A stretch of DNA of 16,084 nt from BTRG01 sp036986275 (GCA_036986275.1 BTRG01000057.1:1-16084); one strand, 5' to 3'; counted from the stretch's first letter, positions 6,700-14,667 are shown. Numbers and translations are program-made. The notes: generated by a model from the sequence alone, not told the origin.

Positions 6700-7602
6700 T
6701 CAGATGCCACGCCCGTATAAATATTCTTCTACGCGGGCCTTGATGTCCTGATCATTTGAGATGAGTCCATTGATGAGCGACATCAGCGGGTAGTCCGACA
6801 GGGAGAGTAGCTGGTGTTGCACTATCATGTTTAAGGTATGCAGGCCCTCACCGCTGAGATTTTTTTCACCATTAACAATCTGGAATCCCAGGGCATAGTG
6901 ATGTGAGCCCTTGCTGGTGGCGGTGGTAATGAGGTCACCCAATCCGCCCAGACCCATGACCGTATTGGCGTCACCGCCCAGGGTGGTGACGATTTCCTGC
7001 ATTTCATTTAGTGCGGCAGATGCGAGATAGCCGCGCACATTGTCACCAAACTGCAAGGCATCGCATATACCGAAACCCATTGCATACACATTTTTCAGGA
7101 TCACCGACCAACTCAGGCCCCTGGCATCCGTACAGGGGGTAAGATGTAAGGTGCTGTCTTGAAATAACCCGAAAATAGATGTCATTGCATCGGCATTGTT
7201 TACAACGCACTGCGCGAAGGCGGGCTTGCCGGCAACTATCTCTTCAGAAATCATGGGTCCGTACAAGGCGCCACGGATATGGTCATCGTTATATCCCTGC
7301 GCCATGGCTTCCAGTGCAGGACGTCCTGACGCGTCCAGGCCTTTGGCAATACATAACGAAGGGACAATTGGGTCTATCAAGGGTTTGAGTTGCTTGGCCA
7401 GTGAGTACACAGGTATTGCCGGTATGCAGTAGAGAACCAGCTGACAATCTCTCGCCGCTTGCGCAAGATTATCGGTGCAGTGATCATTGACCGGGTGACG
7501 TTGCCAGATGTTGAGCTGGCATCGATCTTGTAACAGATACTCCAGCGCGTGACCCATTTCGCCATAACCCAGGATCAGGACCTTGTTGATGTCGTTGTTC
7601 AC
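6700..7602 (-). CDS. Divergent GpsA-like NAD(P)-dependent glycerol-3-phosphate dehydrogenase family protein
   Basis: A 300-aa member of the glycerol-3-phosphate dehydrogenase family, which reduces dihydroxyacetone phosphate for phospholipid synthesis. An N-terminal Rossmann motif GYGEMG (12-17) is followed by CIAKGLD (84-90) and GPMISEEIVAGKPAFA (115-130). The C-terminal helical domain carries the catalytic-type K170-N171 (ILKNVYAMGFG) and MGLGGLGDL with D223 (216-224). Two departures are clear. The usual GAGxWGTA is GYGEMGHA. The SRN signature that binds the substrate phosphate in GpsA and GPD1 is SHH (233-235). It is also slightly shorter than typical GpsA. I therefore keep the family name without asserting gpsA. 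The GTG at 7602 fits the start of homology; upstream codons are unrelated. It is divergent from the gene at 7654 across 51 bp and probably leads an operon with rep. Confidence 0.8.
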   Translation of the reverse strand: MNNDINKVLILGYGEMGHALEYLLQDRCQLNIWQRHPVNDHCTDNLAQAARDCQLVLYCIPAIPVYSLAKQLKPLIDPIVPSLCIAKGLDASGRPALEAMAQGYNDDHIRGALYGPMISEEIVAGKPAFAQCVVNNADAMTSIFGLFQDSTLHLTPCTDARGLSWSVILKNVYAMGFGICDALQFGDNVRGYLASAALNEMQEIVTTLGGDANTVMGLGGLGDLITTATSKGSHHYALGFQIVNGEKNLSGEGLHTLNMIVQHQLLSLSDYPLMSLINGLISNDQDIKARVEEYLYGRGI

Positions 7603-7653
7603 TATGGTGGATCGCTTTTTCTTGTGTTTGTTTGCGTTAAGATATTCTGCATT

Positions 7654-8568
7654 ATGAATGATCATCATACGCCCAGGTGCATCATATTCGTACCGGGAAA
7701 GAACCCCAAGCCACCGGCCGAGGTACACAAGCAGGCCTTATGGCGCTGTCTTGTACGCGGCGCGGAACAGGCCGGCCCGGTTTGCACCAGGGGCTTATCG
7801 CAGGCGGCCGATGATTTTATTCTAGTGTCCTGGAATCATGAATATTATGGCTGCGACAAGCCGGGTGCGTTGGACAGTTACTGGATAGACAGCGTGATCA
7901 GGCGAACCCAAGCAACAGAAGAGGAAAAACGTGAGGCCTTGTCATTGAATATCAAGATTACAAGCTGGTTTTATTCCCTGGCCGATCGTTACCCCTGGTT
8001 TATTGACATCATTCCGGATGCGGCAGTCAAGAGTTCCGTGCAGGAAACAATACGTTATTTTGAAGACATCGATGGAATCGGCAGCAGAATTCGGGCTATG
8101 CTGAAGAAGTCATTACGACAGGCGCTGGACGAAGGGCGGGAAGTACTGCTTGTCAGCCATAGCATGGGTTGTGTGATTGCATACGACAGCTTGTGGGAGC
8201 TATGGCATGAAGAAGGTTATACAAAACGGATTGACCACTTTATTACATTGGGAAGCCCGCTGGGTATGCATTTTGTTCAACAACGTATTAAGGGTTGTCA
8301 ACGAAGTGCTCCGCATTGCTACCCTGGTAATATCAGAAAGTGGAGCAATGTCGCCGCTGAAGGAGATTTGGTGGCATTGGATAAAACCGTATTTGATGAT
8401 TTTGGTGATATGAAGGCTCTGGGCCTGACAGACGCAATCCATGATTATTGCCATAACGTCTTTAATTATTTTCGCAACGAATCGGGTCTCAATGTACATC
8501 GTTCCTATGGTTACCTGGTAAATGTTGTTGTCGGCAGGATTGTCTGTGACTGGTGGGAAAATGTCTGA
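7654..8568 (+). CDS. Alpha/beta-hydrolase-like (lipase-type) protein
   Basis: A 304-aa protein with a nucleophile elbow VLLVSHSMGCVIAYDSL (164-180), so S170 is the likely catalytic serine. LGSPLGM (199-205) is a common segment after the elbow in lipase-like hydrolases. D238 (AAEGDLVALD) and H282 (NVHRSYGYL) are in the right order to finish a triad. There is no signal peptide, which suggests a cytoplasmic enzyme; the substrate is unknown. The ATG at 7654 was chosen because homology begins at CIIFVPGKNP and upstream codons overlap the divergent gene's start region. It overlaps the next gene by 8 bases (ATGTCTGA), implying co-transcription and translational coupling with the dacB-type gene. The pairing hints at a cell-envelope link, but that is inference only. 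Confidence 0.75.
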   Translation: MNDHHTPRCIIFVPGKNPKPPAEVHKQALWRCLVRGAEQAGPVCTRGLSQAADDFILVSWNHEYYGCDKPGALDSYWIDSVIRRTQATEEEKREALSLNIKITSWFYSLADRYPWFIDIIPDAAVKSSVQETIRYFEDIDGIGSRIRAMLKKSLRQALDEGREVLLVSHSMGCVIAYDSLWELWHEEGYTKRIDHFITLGSPLGMHFVQQRIKGCQRSAPHCYPGNIRKWSNVAAEGDLVALDKTVFDDFGDMKALGLTDAIHDYCHNVFNYFRNESGLNVHRSYGYLVNVVVGRIVCDWWENV

Positions 8569-10042
8569 GCAAGCGGGTTTTTCCGGTTTTCGGGTAGCAC
8601 GGGTCGTAGCACTTTTTTTCGTATTTCTCGTATTCATAGTACCGGTATATGGAAGTGAAATCCGGGGCGCTGTATTGCCTCCGGAAGTACAAAAGATACT
8701 TCAAAAATATGGGATTCCTAGCAAGAGTTTGAGTGTATATATCCATGGCGTCGACGATGAACAACCTATTCTTGCCTGGCAGGCGGATACGCCGCGGAAT
8801 CCCGCATCAACGATCAAGCTATTAACCACTCTGGTGGCGCTCGAGGAGCTGGGCCCGGCCTACCGCTGGAAGACCGAGTTTTTTACCAGCGCCCCGGTGC
8901 AACGTGGTCTGATGGATGGTGATGTTTATTTCAAGGGATATGGTGACCCCTTTCTGGTAACGGAATATTTGTGGCGCATGGTGCGTGACATCCGCAGGAA
9001 GGGATTGCAACACATTACCGGTGATCTGGTGCTGGATGGCTCTTATTTTGAAACAGAGGGTGTTGATCCCGCGCTGTTCGATGGTCAACCCTACCGCAGT
9101 TATAATGTCAGTCCTGGCGCCTTGTTGCTTAATTTCCAATCGGTCTTTTTTAGTTTCCAGCCCGATGTGAATTCAGGACGTATCGCTATTACTGCTGATC
9201 CCGCACCGGGATTGAGTATTCAGAATAAAATACAGTTAAAGTCTGGACGTTGTGGCGCTTGGTCAAAACGGATCAAGCTCGATGTCATACAGGATGAGCG
9301 GCAACAGATTGCGCGCTTCACGGGGCGCTATGCCGGAAGTTGTGGTAATAAAGGTTTTTATCGCGCAATAGGTGATGCGGAGAAATACTTTTACGAGGTA
9401 TTCAAGAATTTGTGGCTGCAGCAACGGGGATATTTTAATGGTGATTTAACATCGGGTGGCATCGAAGGCGTCAATACACCTTACTATGTCAGGGAATCAT
9501 TACCTCTGTCAGATATACTGCGCCTGATTAACAAATACAGTAATAATGTCATGGCGCGCCAGTTGTTATTAACCCTGGGTGCTGAGCGCGAGGGTGTGCC
9601 TGGTACTACCGAAAAAGGATTACGCGTGATTCATGACTGGTTGCAACGTAAAGGCAAGGTCTTTCCTGAGTTGGTGCTGGAAAATGGAGCCGGACTTTCA
9701 AGGCGTGTACGTATTAGTGCACAGCACCTGGGAGAGTTGTTGCGCGATGCTTATCGGTCACCCTTTATGCCGGAGTTTATATCTTCATTGCCTATTGCCG
9801 CACTCGACGGTACCCTGAGAAAGCGTTTTAAAGGTTCACCCTTGCAGGGGAGGCTACACCTCAAGACCGGACTGTTGGACGATGTACGCGCTATGGCCGG
9901 CTACTTTATTGACCCACATGGAAAGCGCTGGGTAGTGGTGAGCCTGCATAATCATGCCAGGGCTCCCGGGCGGGCAGGCGAGGCGGTACAGGAGGCCTTG
10001 CTTGCCTGGTTGCAGAAGCAGTCGAGTCAGAATAGCCTGTAG
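8561..10042 (+). CDS. dacB: D-alanyl-D-alanine carboxypeptidase/endopeptidase (PBP4, peptidase S13)
   Basis: A 493-aa exported low-molecular-weight class C penicillin-binding protein that trims or opens peptidoglycan cross-links. A signal peptide is visible: RVAR, then a hydrophobic core (VVALFFVFLVFIVPVY, 15-30), with cleavage likely near YGS (30-32). The three active-site motifs are present: SxxK as STIK (83-86), SxN as SNN (327-329) and KTG (435-437). Between the first two is the long insert typical of S13 enzymes, including GDLVLDGSYF (154-163) and YNVSPGALLLNFQS (181-194). The ATG at 8561 overlaps the stop of the preceding gene and is preceded by GGTGGG. This start puts the signal peptide at the N-terminus, whereas the longer open frame does not. 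A terminator-like hairpin follows the stop. Confidence 0.92.
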   Translation: MSEQAGFSGFRVARVVALFFVFLVFIVPVYGSEIRGAVLPPEVQKILQKYGIPSKSLSVYIHGVDDEQPILAWQADTPRNPASTIKLLTTLVALEELGPAYRWKTEFFTSAPVQRGLMDGDVYFKGYGDPFLVTEYLWRMVRDIRRKGLQHITGDLVLDGSYFETEGVDPALFDGQPYRSYNVSPGALLLNFQSVFFSFQPDVNSGRIAITADPAPGLSIQNKIQLKSGRCGAWSKRIKLDVIQDERQQIARFTGRYAGSCGNKGFYRAIGDAEKYFYEVFKNLWLQQRGYFNGDLTSGGIEGVNTPYYVRESLPLSDILRLINKYSNNVMARQLLLTLGAEREGVPGTTEKGLRVIHDWLQRKGKVFPELVLENGAGLSRRVRISAQHLGELLRDAYRSPFMPEFISSLPIAALDGTLRKRFKGSPLQGRLHLKTGLLDDVRAMAGYFIDPHGKRWVVVSLHNHARAPGRAGEAVQEALLAWLQKQSSQNSL

Positions 10043-10047
10043 TAGAT

Positions 10048-10075
10048 GTTGTCTGTGAAGACGACCATTATTTTT
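10048..10075 (+). terminator. Intrinsic terminator candidate after dacB
   Basis: GTTGTCT (10048-10054) and AGACGAC (10059-10065) can form a 7-bp stem with one G-T pair and a GTGA tetraloop. CATTATTTTTC follows, with five T at 10071-10075. It lies 6 bases after the dacB stop and overlaps the 3' end of the convergent gene. Confidence 0.6.
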
Positions 10076-10376
10076 CAGATGAGTCGTAGGGGTTGCTGGA
10101 TTTTTCGTAATGTGACAGGCGCGGTAATATGAAAACCGCAATGACCGCCACGACAGCAAAAATACCTAAATTACGTGCTGGATTAGGCATATTCCAGGAC
10201 ACCAGAAAGCCGAGTATCAGTAGCACATTGATGAAACTGATACGGATTTTTGATTGATACGCCAGACGAAAGGATTGTTTGCAGGCTGGGCAAATATGGG
10301 AAGTTTGGCCGGCGAATAGGCTGATCCAGCGCAGTTTTACAGGCAAAATCTCGTTACAGTGTGGACAAGTATTCAT
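10068..10376 (-). CDS. Zinc-ribbon plus two-helix membrane protein
   Basis: A 102-aa protein of unknown role. The N-terminus carries C4-P-H-C7 and C29-P-A-C32, a spacing typical of a structural zinc ribbon. Hydrophobic stretches at about 47-61 (INVLLILGFLVSW) and 69-86 (GIFAVVAVIAVFILP) predict two membrane helices. The tail is charged and serine-rich. The layout closely parallels the restored frame of the broken gene at 1281-1570 (C4, C7, then C27, C30, then two helices), so the two are probably related. It converges on dacB, whose terminator it overlaps, and is divergent from gltA with a 177-bp shared upstream region. The start is the ATG at 10376. Confidence 0.7.
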   Translation of the reverse strand: MNTCPHCNEILPVKLRWISLFAGQTSHICPACKQSFRLAYQSKIRISFINVLLILGFLVSWNMPNPARNLGIFAVVAVIAVFILPRLSHYEKSSNPYDSSEK

Positions 10377-10470
10377 GGTTCATGCTCGTGAATTATAGTT
10401 GTATAATGCGTTATTGTTTCGGCTGTCCATGTTACATTACATCGTTTTATATTTGCAGGGCTGTATCGTG

Positions 10471-10483
10471 GCCCGGTCCGGGC
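10471..10483. promoter_or_regulatory. Operator-like palindrome upstream of gltA
   Basis: GCCCGGTCCGGGC is a perfect palindrome around a central T, within the gltA/zinc-ribbon divergent region. An A+T-rich TATTATAAATTATTC stretch follows (10484-10498) that could hold a -10 element for gltA. A protein-binding site is possible; no regulator can be named. Confidence 0.3.
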
Positions 10484-10553
10484 TATTATAAATTATTCAT
10501 TTTTTTACGAAGGCTGAGACGGTAGATAGCCGGAATACCAGTGGAGAACGTAC

Positions 10554-11837
10554 ATGGCTGATAGATTCGTCAATGCGATAATTTCAGAAAAAAAGAACAA
10601 TGGCAGCTTGCCTGTTATTTCCGGCACCATGGGACCGGAGGCTGTAGATATACGAGCGCTCTATAGCCGGGACCATTTGCTGGCCTTTGACCCCGGTTTT
10701 CGTTCTACTGCTTCCTGCCGTAGCGCCATTACTTATGTAGATGGCAATGAGGGCATACTGCTTTACCGAGGCTATCCCATAGAGGAATTAGCGGAGAAGG
10801 CAACATATCTTGAAGTCGCCTATTTGCTGATGTTTGGTGAACTGCCTACATCCGAACAACTGGGTGAGTATCGCGAAACCATACGTCACTACAGTATATT
10901 GCACGATCAGGTGTTGAGCTTTTATCGAGGTTTCAGGCGTGACGCCCATCCCATGGCGGTTATGGTCGGTGTGGTCGGCGCCTTGTCGGCGTTTTATCAC
11001 GACATACTGGATATCCATGACAAGCAGGAGCGTATCACGGCGGCGATCAGGCTGGTTGCCAAAATGCCAATGATTGCCGCTACCAGTTATATCTATAACA
11101 TCGGCCGGCCACAACGCTATCCTGATAATGAACTTGACTATGGCGCCAACTTTTTGCAAATGATGTTTGGCCTGCCCAACCAGAAGTATGAGGCCGATCC
11201 TGTTCTTGCCGGCGCAATGGAAAAGATTTTTATTCTTCATGCCGATCATGAGCAGAATGCGTCGACTTCCACTGTTAGACTGGCGGCTTCATCCGGCGCC
11301 AATCCTTTCGCCTGTATCTCCGCGGGTATTGCCAGTCTCTGGGGTCCCGCCCATGGCGGAGCCAATGAAGCGGTGCTGAGTATGCTGAAAGAGATCGGCA
11401 CGGTGGACAATATTCCCAAGGCCATCAAGCGCGCCAAGGATAAGGATGACTCATTTCGTTTGATGGGATTCGGCCACAGGGTCTATAAGAATTTTGACCC
11501 GCGTGCACGTGTGATACAAAAGTCCGCCAAGGAAGTGCTGGATCACCTGGGGGTCGATGATCCTTTACTTGAAATCGCCATGCGCCTGGAGGAGATCGCG
11601 CTGGTGGATGAATACTTTGTCGAGCGTAAGCTTTACCCCAACGTCGATTTCTATTCTGGCATACTGCTCAAGGCCATGGGTTTTCCCGTAAACATGTTTA
11701 CTTCCAACTTTGCCCTGGCAAGGACATCGGGCTGGGTCAGTCACTGGCTGGAACTGCATGAGGATACGACCCACGGCATAGACAGGCCGAGACAACTTTA
11801 TACGGGTCATACGTTGAGGCATTATCCAGAAAAATAG
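10554..11837 (+). CDS. gltA: Citrate synthase (type II, hexameric type)
   Basis: A 427-aa enzyme condensing acetyl-CoA and oxaloacetate to citrate, the entry step of the TCA cycle in the cytoplasm. The length and the ~45-residue N-terminal beta domain match the NADH-regulated, hexameric gammaproteobacterial form. Active-site residues are present in the expected contexts: H229 (ILHADHEQNAST), H267 (WGPAHGGANE), H308 (GFGHRVYKNFDPR) and D365 (NVDFYSGI), the last three equivalent to E. coli H264, H305 and D362. Other family landmarks are ITYVDGNEGILLYRGYPIEE near 59-78 and PRQLYTGH (412-419). The ATG at 10554 has a GGAG ribosome site 7-10 bases upstream (GTGGAGAACGTAC). It is divergent from the zinc-ribbon gene and convergent with the YkgJ-like gene. 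Confidence 0.97.
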   Translation: MADRFVNAIISEKKNNGSLPVISGTMGPEAVDIRALYSRDHLLAFDPGFRSTASCRSAITYVDGNEGILLYRGYPIEELAEKATYLEVAYLLMFGELPTSEQLGEYRETIRHYSILHDQVLSFYRGFRRDAHPMAVMVGVVGALSAFYHDILDIHDKQERITAAIRLVAKMPMIAATSYIYNIGRPQRYPDNELDYGANFLQMMFGLPNQKYEADPVLAGAMEKIFILHADHEQNASTSTVRLAASSGANPFACISAGIASLWGPAHGGANEAVLSMLKEIGTVDNIPKAIKRAKDKDDSFRLMGFGHRVYKNFDPRARVIQKSAKEVLDHLGVDDPLLEIAMRLEEIALVDEYFVERKLYPNVDFYSGILLKAMGFPVNMFTSNFALARTSGWVSHWLELHEDTTHGIDRPRQLYTGHTLRHYPEK

Positions 11838-11847
11838 TCAGGATGCT

Positions 11848-11865
11848 CTGAGGGGCTCAGTTTTT
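11848..11865 (+). terminator. Short terminator-like hairpin after gltA
   Basis: CTGAG (11848-11852) and CTCAG (11856-11860) form a 5-bp stem around GGG, followed directly by five T (11861-11865). It starts 10 bases after the gltA stop and overlaps the stop of the convergent gene. The stem is short, so strength is uncertain. Confidence 0.45.
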
Positions 11866-12261
11866 ATCGTTTATATCATCCCTGACAAAAGGAATGGTTA
11901 TAAACTCATCTTTGGGGATGTTGAGTTCGACCGCGCGCCTGGCCAGTTGCACAACCGAGACAAAGCCTTCACGCAGGGCGATCTGTAATAGCGGATCAGG
12001 GTTACAGCTGTATTCTCGACAAACCCGGGGCCGCGTTGCCCAGATATTGCAGTGGTGGGTCTTTCGATTGAAATTGACGCAATACCCTTTTTCATCTTTG
12101 TCGACATAGCCCTTGGGTGGCAGGCCTTCGATTTCATTAGGGACTTGTTCGTCGGGATCAAGGCGTACAAGCAGTCGACAACAATAGCTCCCGCAACCCG
12201 CATACCGACCGGCGTCGCAGTCCACATCCGAACGGTAAAATTCATTTTCGTTTAGAGTCAT
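11857..12261 (-). CDS. YkgJ-family Cys-cluster (zinc/iron-binding) protein
   Basis: A 134-aa cytoplasmic protein rich in ordered cysteines: C15, C23, C27-C28 (AGCGSYCCRLLVRL), then C61 (KGYCVNF), C71 (HHCNIW), C81 (RPRVCREY) and C86. The CxxxCC plus C...C...RPxxCR pattern is that of the YkgJ / UPF0153-type family, thought to bind zinc or an iron-sulfur cluster. The biochemical role of this family is not firmly established. The C-terminal third (92-134) is an acidic helical tail. The ATG at 12261 is in frame with the family's usual N-terminus; the upstream AAGATC is only a weak ribosome site. The gene converges on gltA and has a palindromic sequence about 40-70 bases upstream in its probable promoter. 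Confidence 0.8.
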   Translation of the reverse strand: MTLNENEFYRSDVDCDAGRYAGCGSYCCRLLVRLDPDEQVPNEIEGLPPKGYVDKDEKGYCVNFNRKTHHCNIWATRPRVCREYSCNPDPLLQIALREGFVSVVQLARRAVELNIPKDEFITIPFVRDDINDKN

Positions 12262-12635
12262 AACATGATCTTGAGTGTTGAATATTGGGCACGCACGGCA
12301 ATAGACATATGTCTAACTAGATTCTAGACAAAAACTACACCATAACAAGTTGTGGCCAGGGGAACGTAATATAAGACTCTGTTTATAAACTGAAAACCAG
12401 CTGTTTTTTTATGTGCAGGTCAGGCCTGGTAATTATGCCGTTTGTAGCCGATAGAATACCGGGGCCGGCAATCAGGACAGGCCTTTAATCTCTTCCTGTC
12501 AGCTCACCTGGAGCGCCTGCTGTTGGTGTGGTGGGAATGTTTACTCCGTGTGCACAATTTTTTATGCACCAGGTTTGTGAACCTGTGTCGTGTCTGATTT
12601 TTCCTCCCAGCCAGGGCGTCGCATCGTAAGCTACG
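12262..12635. other. 374-bp gene-free region between aguB and the ykgJ-like gene
   Basis: No convincing coding sequence is present on either strand. It holds the palindromes at 12302-12327 near the ykgJ-like gene. A hairpin CAGGTT-TGTG-AACCTG (12570-12585) lies downstream of aguB. Weaker dyads are GACAGG/CCTGTC around 12475-12500 and GTGCA/TGCAC around 12550-12569. The 12570-12585 hairpin has no T-run directly after it on the minus strand, so I do not call it a terminator. Confidence 0.5.
12302..12327. promoter_or_regulatory. Palindromic operator candidate upstream of the ykgJ-like gene
   Basis: TAGACATATGTCTA (12302-12315) is a perfect 14-bp palindrome. CTAGATTCTAG (12317-12327) is a second palindrome around a central T, and TAGACA recurs at 12325-12330. 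The sequence lies 41-66 bases before the ykgJ-like start on the minus strand. It covers a TTGTCT/TATGTC pair that could serve as -35/-10. This arrangement suggests a site for a dimeric repressor or activator; the regulator is unknown. Confidence 0.5.
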
Positions 12636-13532
12636 CTATTTTCCGTAACGCTTGCTGAGATCACCGTAGGCATCGATGCGGCGGTCACGGAAAAAGGGCC
12701 AGATACGGCGCACGGCCTCGCAGTGTTTGAGATCCAGTTTGCTCACACAAACACCGGCTTCCGCCATGCCCAGTTGTTGCAGCATCTCACCTTGCGGTCC
12801 GGCGATAAAACTGGAACCCCAAAAATGGATACCGGGTGTAACGTCTGTGGGGCCAGGCTCGAAGCCTACGCGGTTGCAACTGATGACGGGGATGCCGTTG
12901 GCAATGGCGTGGGCGCGCTGGATAGTGATCCAGCTATCCCGTTGTCGCTGTTGTTCAACCTCTTCATCGCGGCTGTCCCAGCCTATGGCGGTAGGATAAA
13001 TGAGCACATCGGCGCCATGCATGGCCATCAAGCGGGCCGCCTCCGGATACCATTGATCCCAGCATATCAGTACACCCAGTTTTCCCAGCGATGTGTCTAT
13101 AGGCAGGAAATTACCCTCTCCCGGTGTGAAATAAAATTTTTCGCAATAACCCGGATCATCGGGGATATGCATCTTGCGGTAACTGCCGGCCAGGCGGCCA
13201 TCGCTGTCGAGGACGATGGCCGTATTGTGATAAATACCCGCTGCGCGACGTTCGAAGACCGAGCCGACAATGACGATGCCCAGTTCTTTGGCGAACCGGC
13301 CCAGCGCCTGGCTGGTGGGGCCGGGAATCTCTTCGGCGAGATCAAAGTGATCCGTGTTTTCGGTCTGGCAGAAATAGGCATGGCCGTGCAATTCCTGTAG
13401 CACAAGCAGTTGCGCGCCCTGGCTCGCGGCCTCACGACAGCCCTCTATACTTGTCTTCAGATTTTGTGCCGGGTTATTGGTGCAGCCATGTTGCACCAGG
13501 CCTGCAATCAAGATGTTTGTTTTCTTGTTCAT
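12636..13532 (-). CDS. aguB: N-carbamoylputrescine amidohydrolase
   Basis: A 298-aa enzyme of the carbon-nitrogen hydrolase (nitrilase) superfamily that hydrolyses N-carbamoylputrescine to putrescine, CO2 and ammonia. The Glu-Lys-Cys triad is present as E47 (LLVLQELHGHAYF), K120 (GSYRKMHIPDD) and C157 (GVLICWDQWYPEAARL). Further AguB-type landmarks are EKFYFTPGE (131-139), YPTAIGWD (179-186), AHAIANGIPVISCNR (207-221) and FWGSSFIAGPQGE (237-249). The ATG at 13532 overlaps the aguA stop in the sequence ATGA, so the two proteins are almost certainly made from one mRNA by coupled translation. Codons upstream of this ATG belong to aguA. The neighbouring deiminase confirms the substrate assignment within a superfamily that is otherwise hard to split. 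Confidence 0.95.
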   Translation of the reverse strand: MNKKTNILIAGLVQHGCTNNPAQNLKTSIEGCREAASQGAQLLVLQELHGHAYFCQTENTDHFDLAEEIPGPTSQALGRFAKELGIVIVGSVFERRAAGIYHNTAIVLDSDGRLAGSYRKMHIPDDPGYCEKFYFTPGEGNFLPIDTSLGKLGVLICWDQWYPEAARLMAMHGADVLIYPTAIGWDSRDEEVEQQRQRDSWITIQRAHAIANGIPVISCNRVGFEPGPTDVTPGIHFWGSSFIAGPQGEMLQQLGMAEAGVCVSKLDLKHCEAVRRIWPFFRDRRIDAYGDLSKRYGK

Positions 13533-14590
13533 GATGCAGTGACAGTGGGCAACACACCTTGGGGCAGTTGCATGGTAATGCAATGCAGGCTGCCGTATTG
13601 CTGTATCAGCGGCAAGCAGTCGATTGCAATAACCTCCCTGTCAGGAAAGGTCTCGCTCAGCGCCTGTAACGCTGTCTGATCGGCCGGATCATCATAAACA
13701 GGCACCAGCACAGCGCCATTGATGATGAGAAAGTTGGCATAGGTGGCCGGTAGGCGTTGTCCGGCAGTGTTGTAGATCGCGGCCGGTAAGGGCAGTGGTA
13801 CCAGCTTATAGGGCCGGTCGCTGATGGCGCGTAAAGAACGCAGTTGGTCTGCCATCCGCGAGAGCGAAGCGTAGTGTTCATCTTCCGGGTCATCACAACT
13901 TGTGTAGGCGATCGTGTCTGCATTGCAAAAGCGCGCCAGCGTATCGATATGTCCATCGGTGTCATCGCCGGCCAGCGCGCCGACATCCAGCCACACAATA
14001 CGTGTCAGGCCGAACCAGTCCTTGAGGTCGCGCTCAAGTGCGCTGCACTCCACATTGGCATTGCGCCGGCTATCCATCAAGCAGGAGCGGGTGGTCAGCA
14101 GGCTGCCCGAACCGTCTACATCAATGCTGCCCCCCTCCAATACGTAGGGCATATATTCCATGGGCGTGTCGCCAAAACCATCTTTGTGCAGCAGCGTGCG
14201 TGAAACGCCGTTGTCTTTATTGGTGCTGTATTTGCCGCCCCAGCCATTGAACTGGAAGTCCAACAGGGCGGCTTCATCCTGGCAGATGACAGTGATCGGT
14301 CCATAGTCACGTACCCAGGTGTCGTCACTGGGAACCGTAATCAGGGAAATCGCCTGCAGATCGGTGCTGCTGGATTCAAGCAGGACCTCAACATGGTCAC
14401 GGTGGGTCTTGTCATAGCAAGCAATCAACACGCGCTCATAGCGGCTGATATGTTCAGTCAATACAATATAGACTTGCTCGATTTCCTTAAGCTGGCTGGC
14501 CCAGTCATGGTAGCGGTGGGGCCAGGTAAGCATGACGCCGGATTGTGGTGCCCATTCCGGAGGCAGATAGGTGCGACAGTTTGTAGACAT
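13529..14590 (-). CDS. aguA: Agmatine deiminase
   Basis: A 353-aa enzyme of the guanidino-group-modifying (peptidylarginine-deiminase-like) family that converts agmatine to N-carbamoylputrescine and ammonia. Key residues are D95 in DDTWVRDYGPI, the acid/His pair in GHIDTLARF (H214, D216) and the nucleophile C337 in GSLHCITMQLPQG. Also typical are FNGWGGKYS (114-122) and LEGGSIDVDG (151-160). The ATG at 14590 places PPEWAPQSGVMLTWPH at the N-terminus, as in other agmatine deiminases. The open frame continues upstream but overlaps the divergent gene and has no homology. The stop overlaps the aguB start. No agmatine-responsive regulator or arginine decarboxylase gene is seen nearby. A weak TTGAGC-18-TATCAC promoter candidate lies upstream on the minus strand. 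Confidence 0.95.
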   Translation of the reverse strand: MSTNCRTYLPPEWAPQSGVMLTWPHRYHDWASQLKEIEQVYIVLTEHISRYERVLIACYDKTHRDHVEVLLESSSTDLQAISLITVPSDDTWVRDYGPITVICQDEAALLDFQFNGWGGKYSTNKDNGVSRTLLHKDGFGDTPMEYMPYVLEGGSIDVDGSGSLLTTRSCLMDSRRNANVECSALERDLKDWFGLTRIVWLDVGALAGDDTDGHIDTLARFCNADTIAYTSCDDPEDEHYASLSRMADQLRSLRAISDRPYKLVPLPLPAAIYNTAGQRLPATYANFLIINGAVLVPVYDDPADQTALQALSETFPDREVIAIDCLPLIQQYGSLHCITMQLPQGVLPTVTAS

Positions 14591-14667
14591 ATGCGTGTAG
14601 TCAGGTCTGGAATGCCAGTATTGTGATACCCGGGGTGACAAAATCGGCTCAATCCAGTAAATCGGGT

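Noticed and set aside
7549..7653. Upstream extension of the hydrolase at 7654
   Set aside because: It would run over the divergent gpsA-like start, and the added residues lie outside the hydrolase homology.
10418..10423. TATAAT-like box as the main gltA promoter
   Set aside because: The best -35 (TTCATG) matches poorly and the box is far from the start codon; another A+T-rich candidate lies nearer, so neither was annotated as a promoter.
12485..12688. 67-codon minus-strand open frame downstream of aguB
   Set aside because: It overlaps the 3' end of aguB in another frame and has no ribosome site or recognisable sequence.
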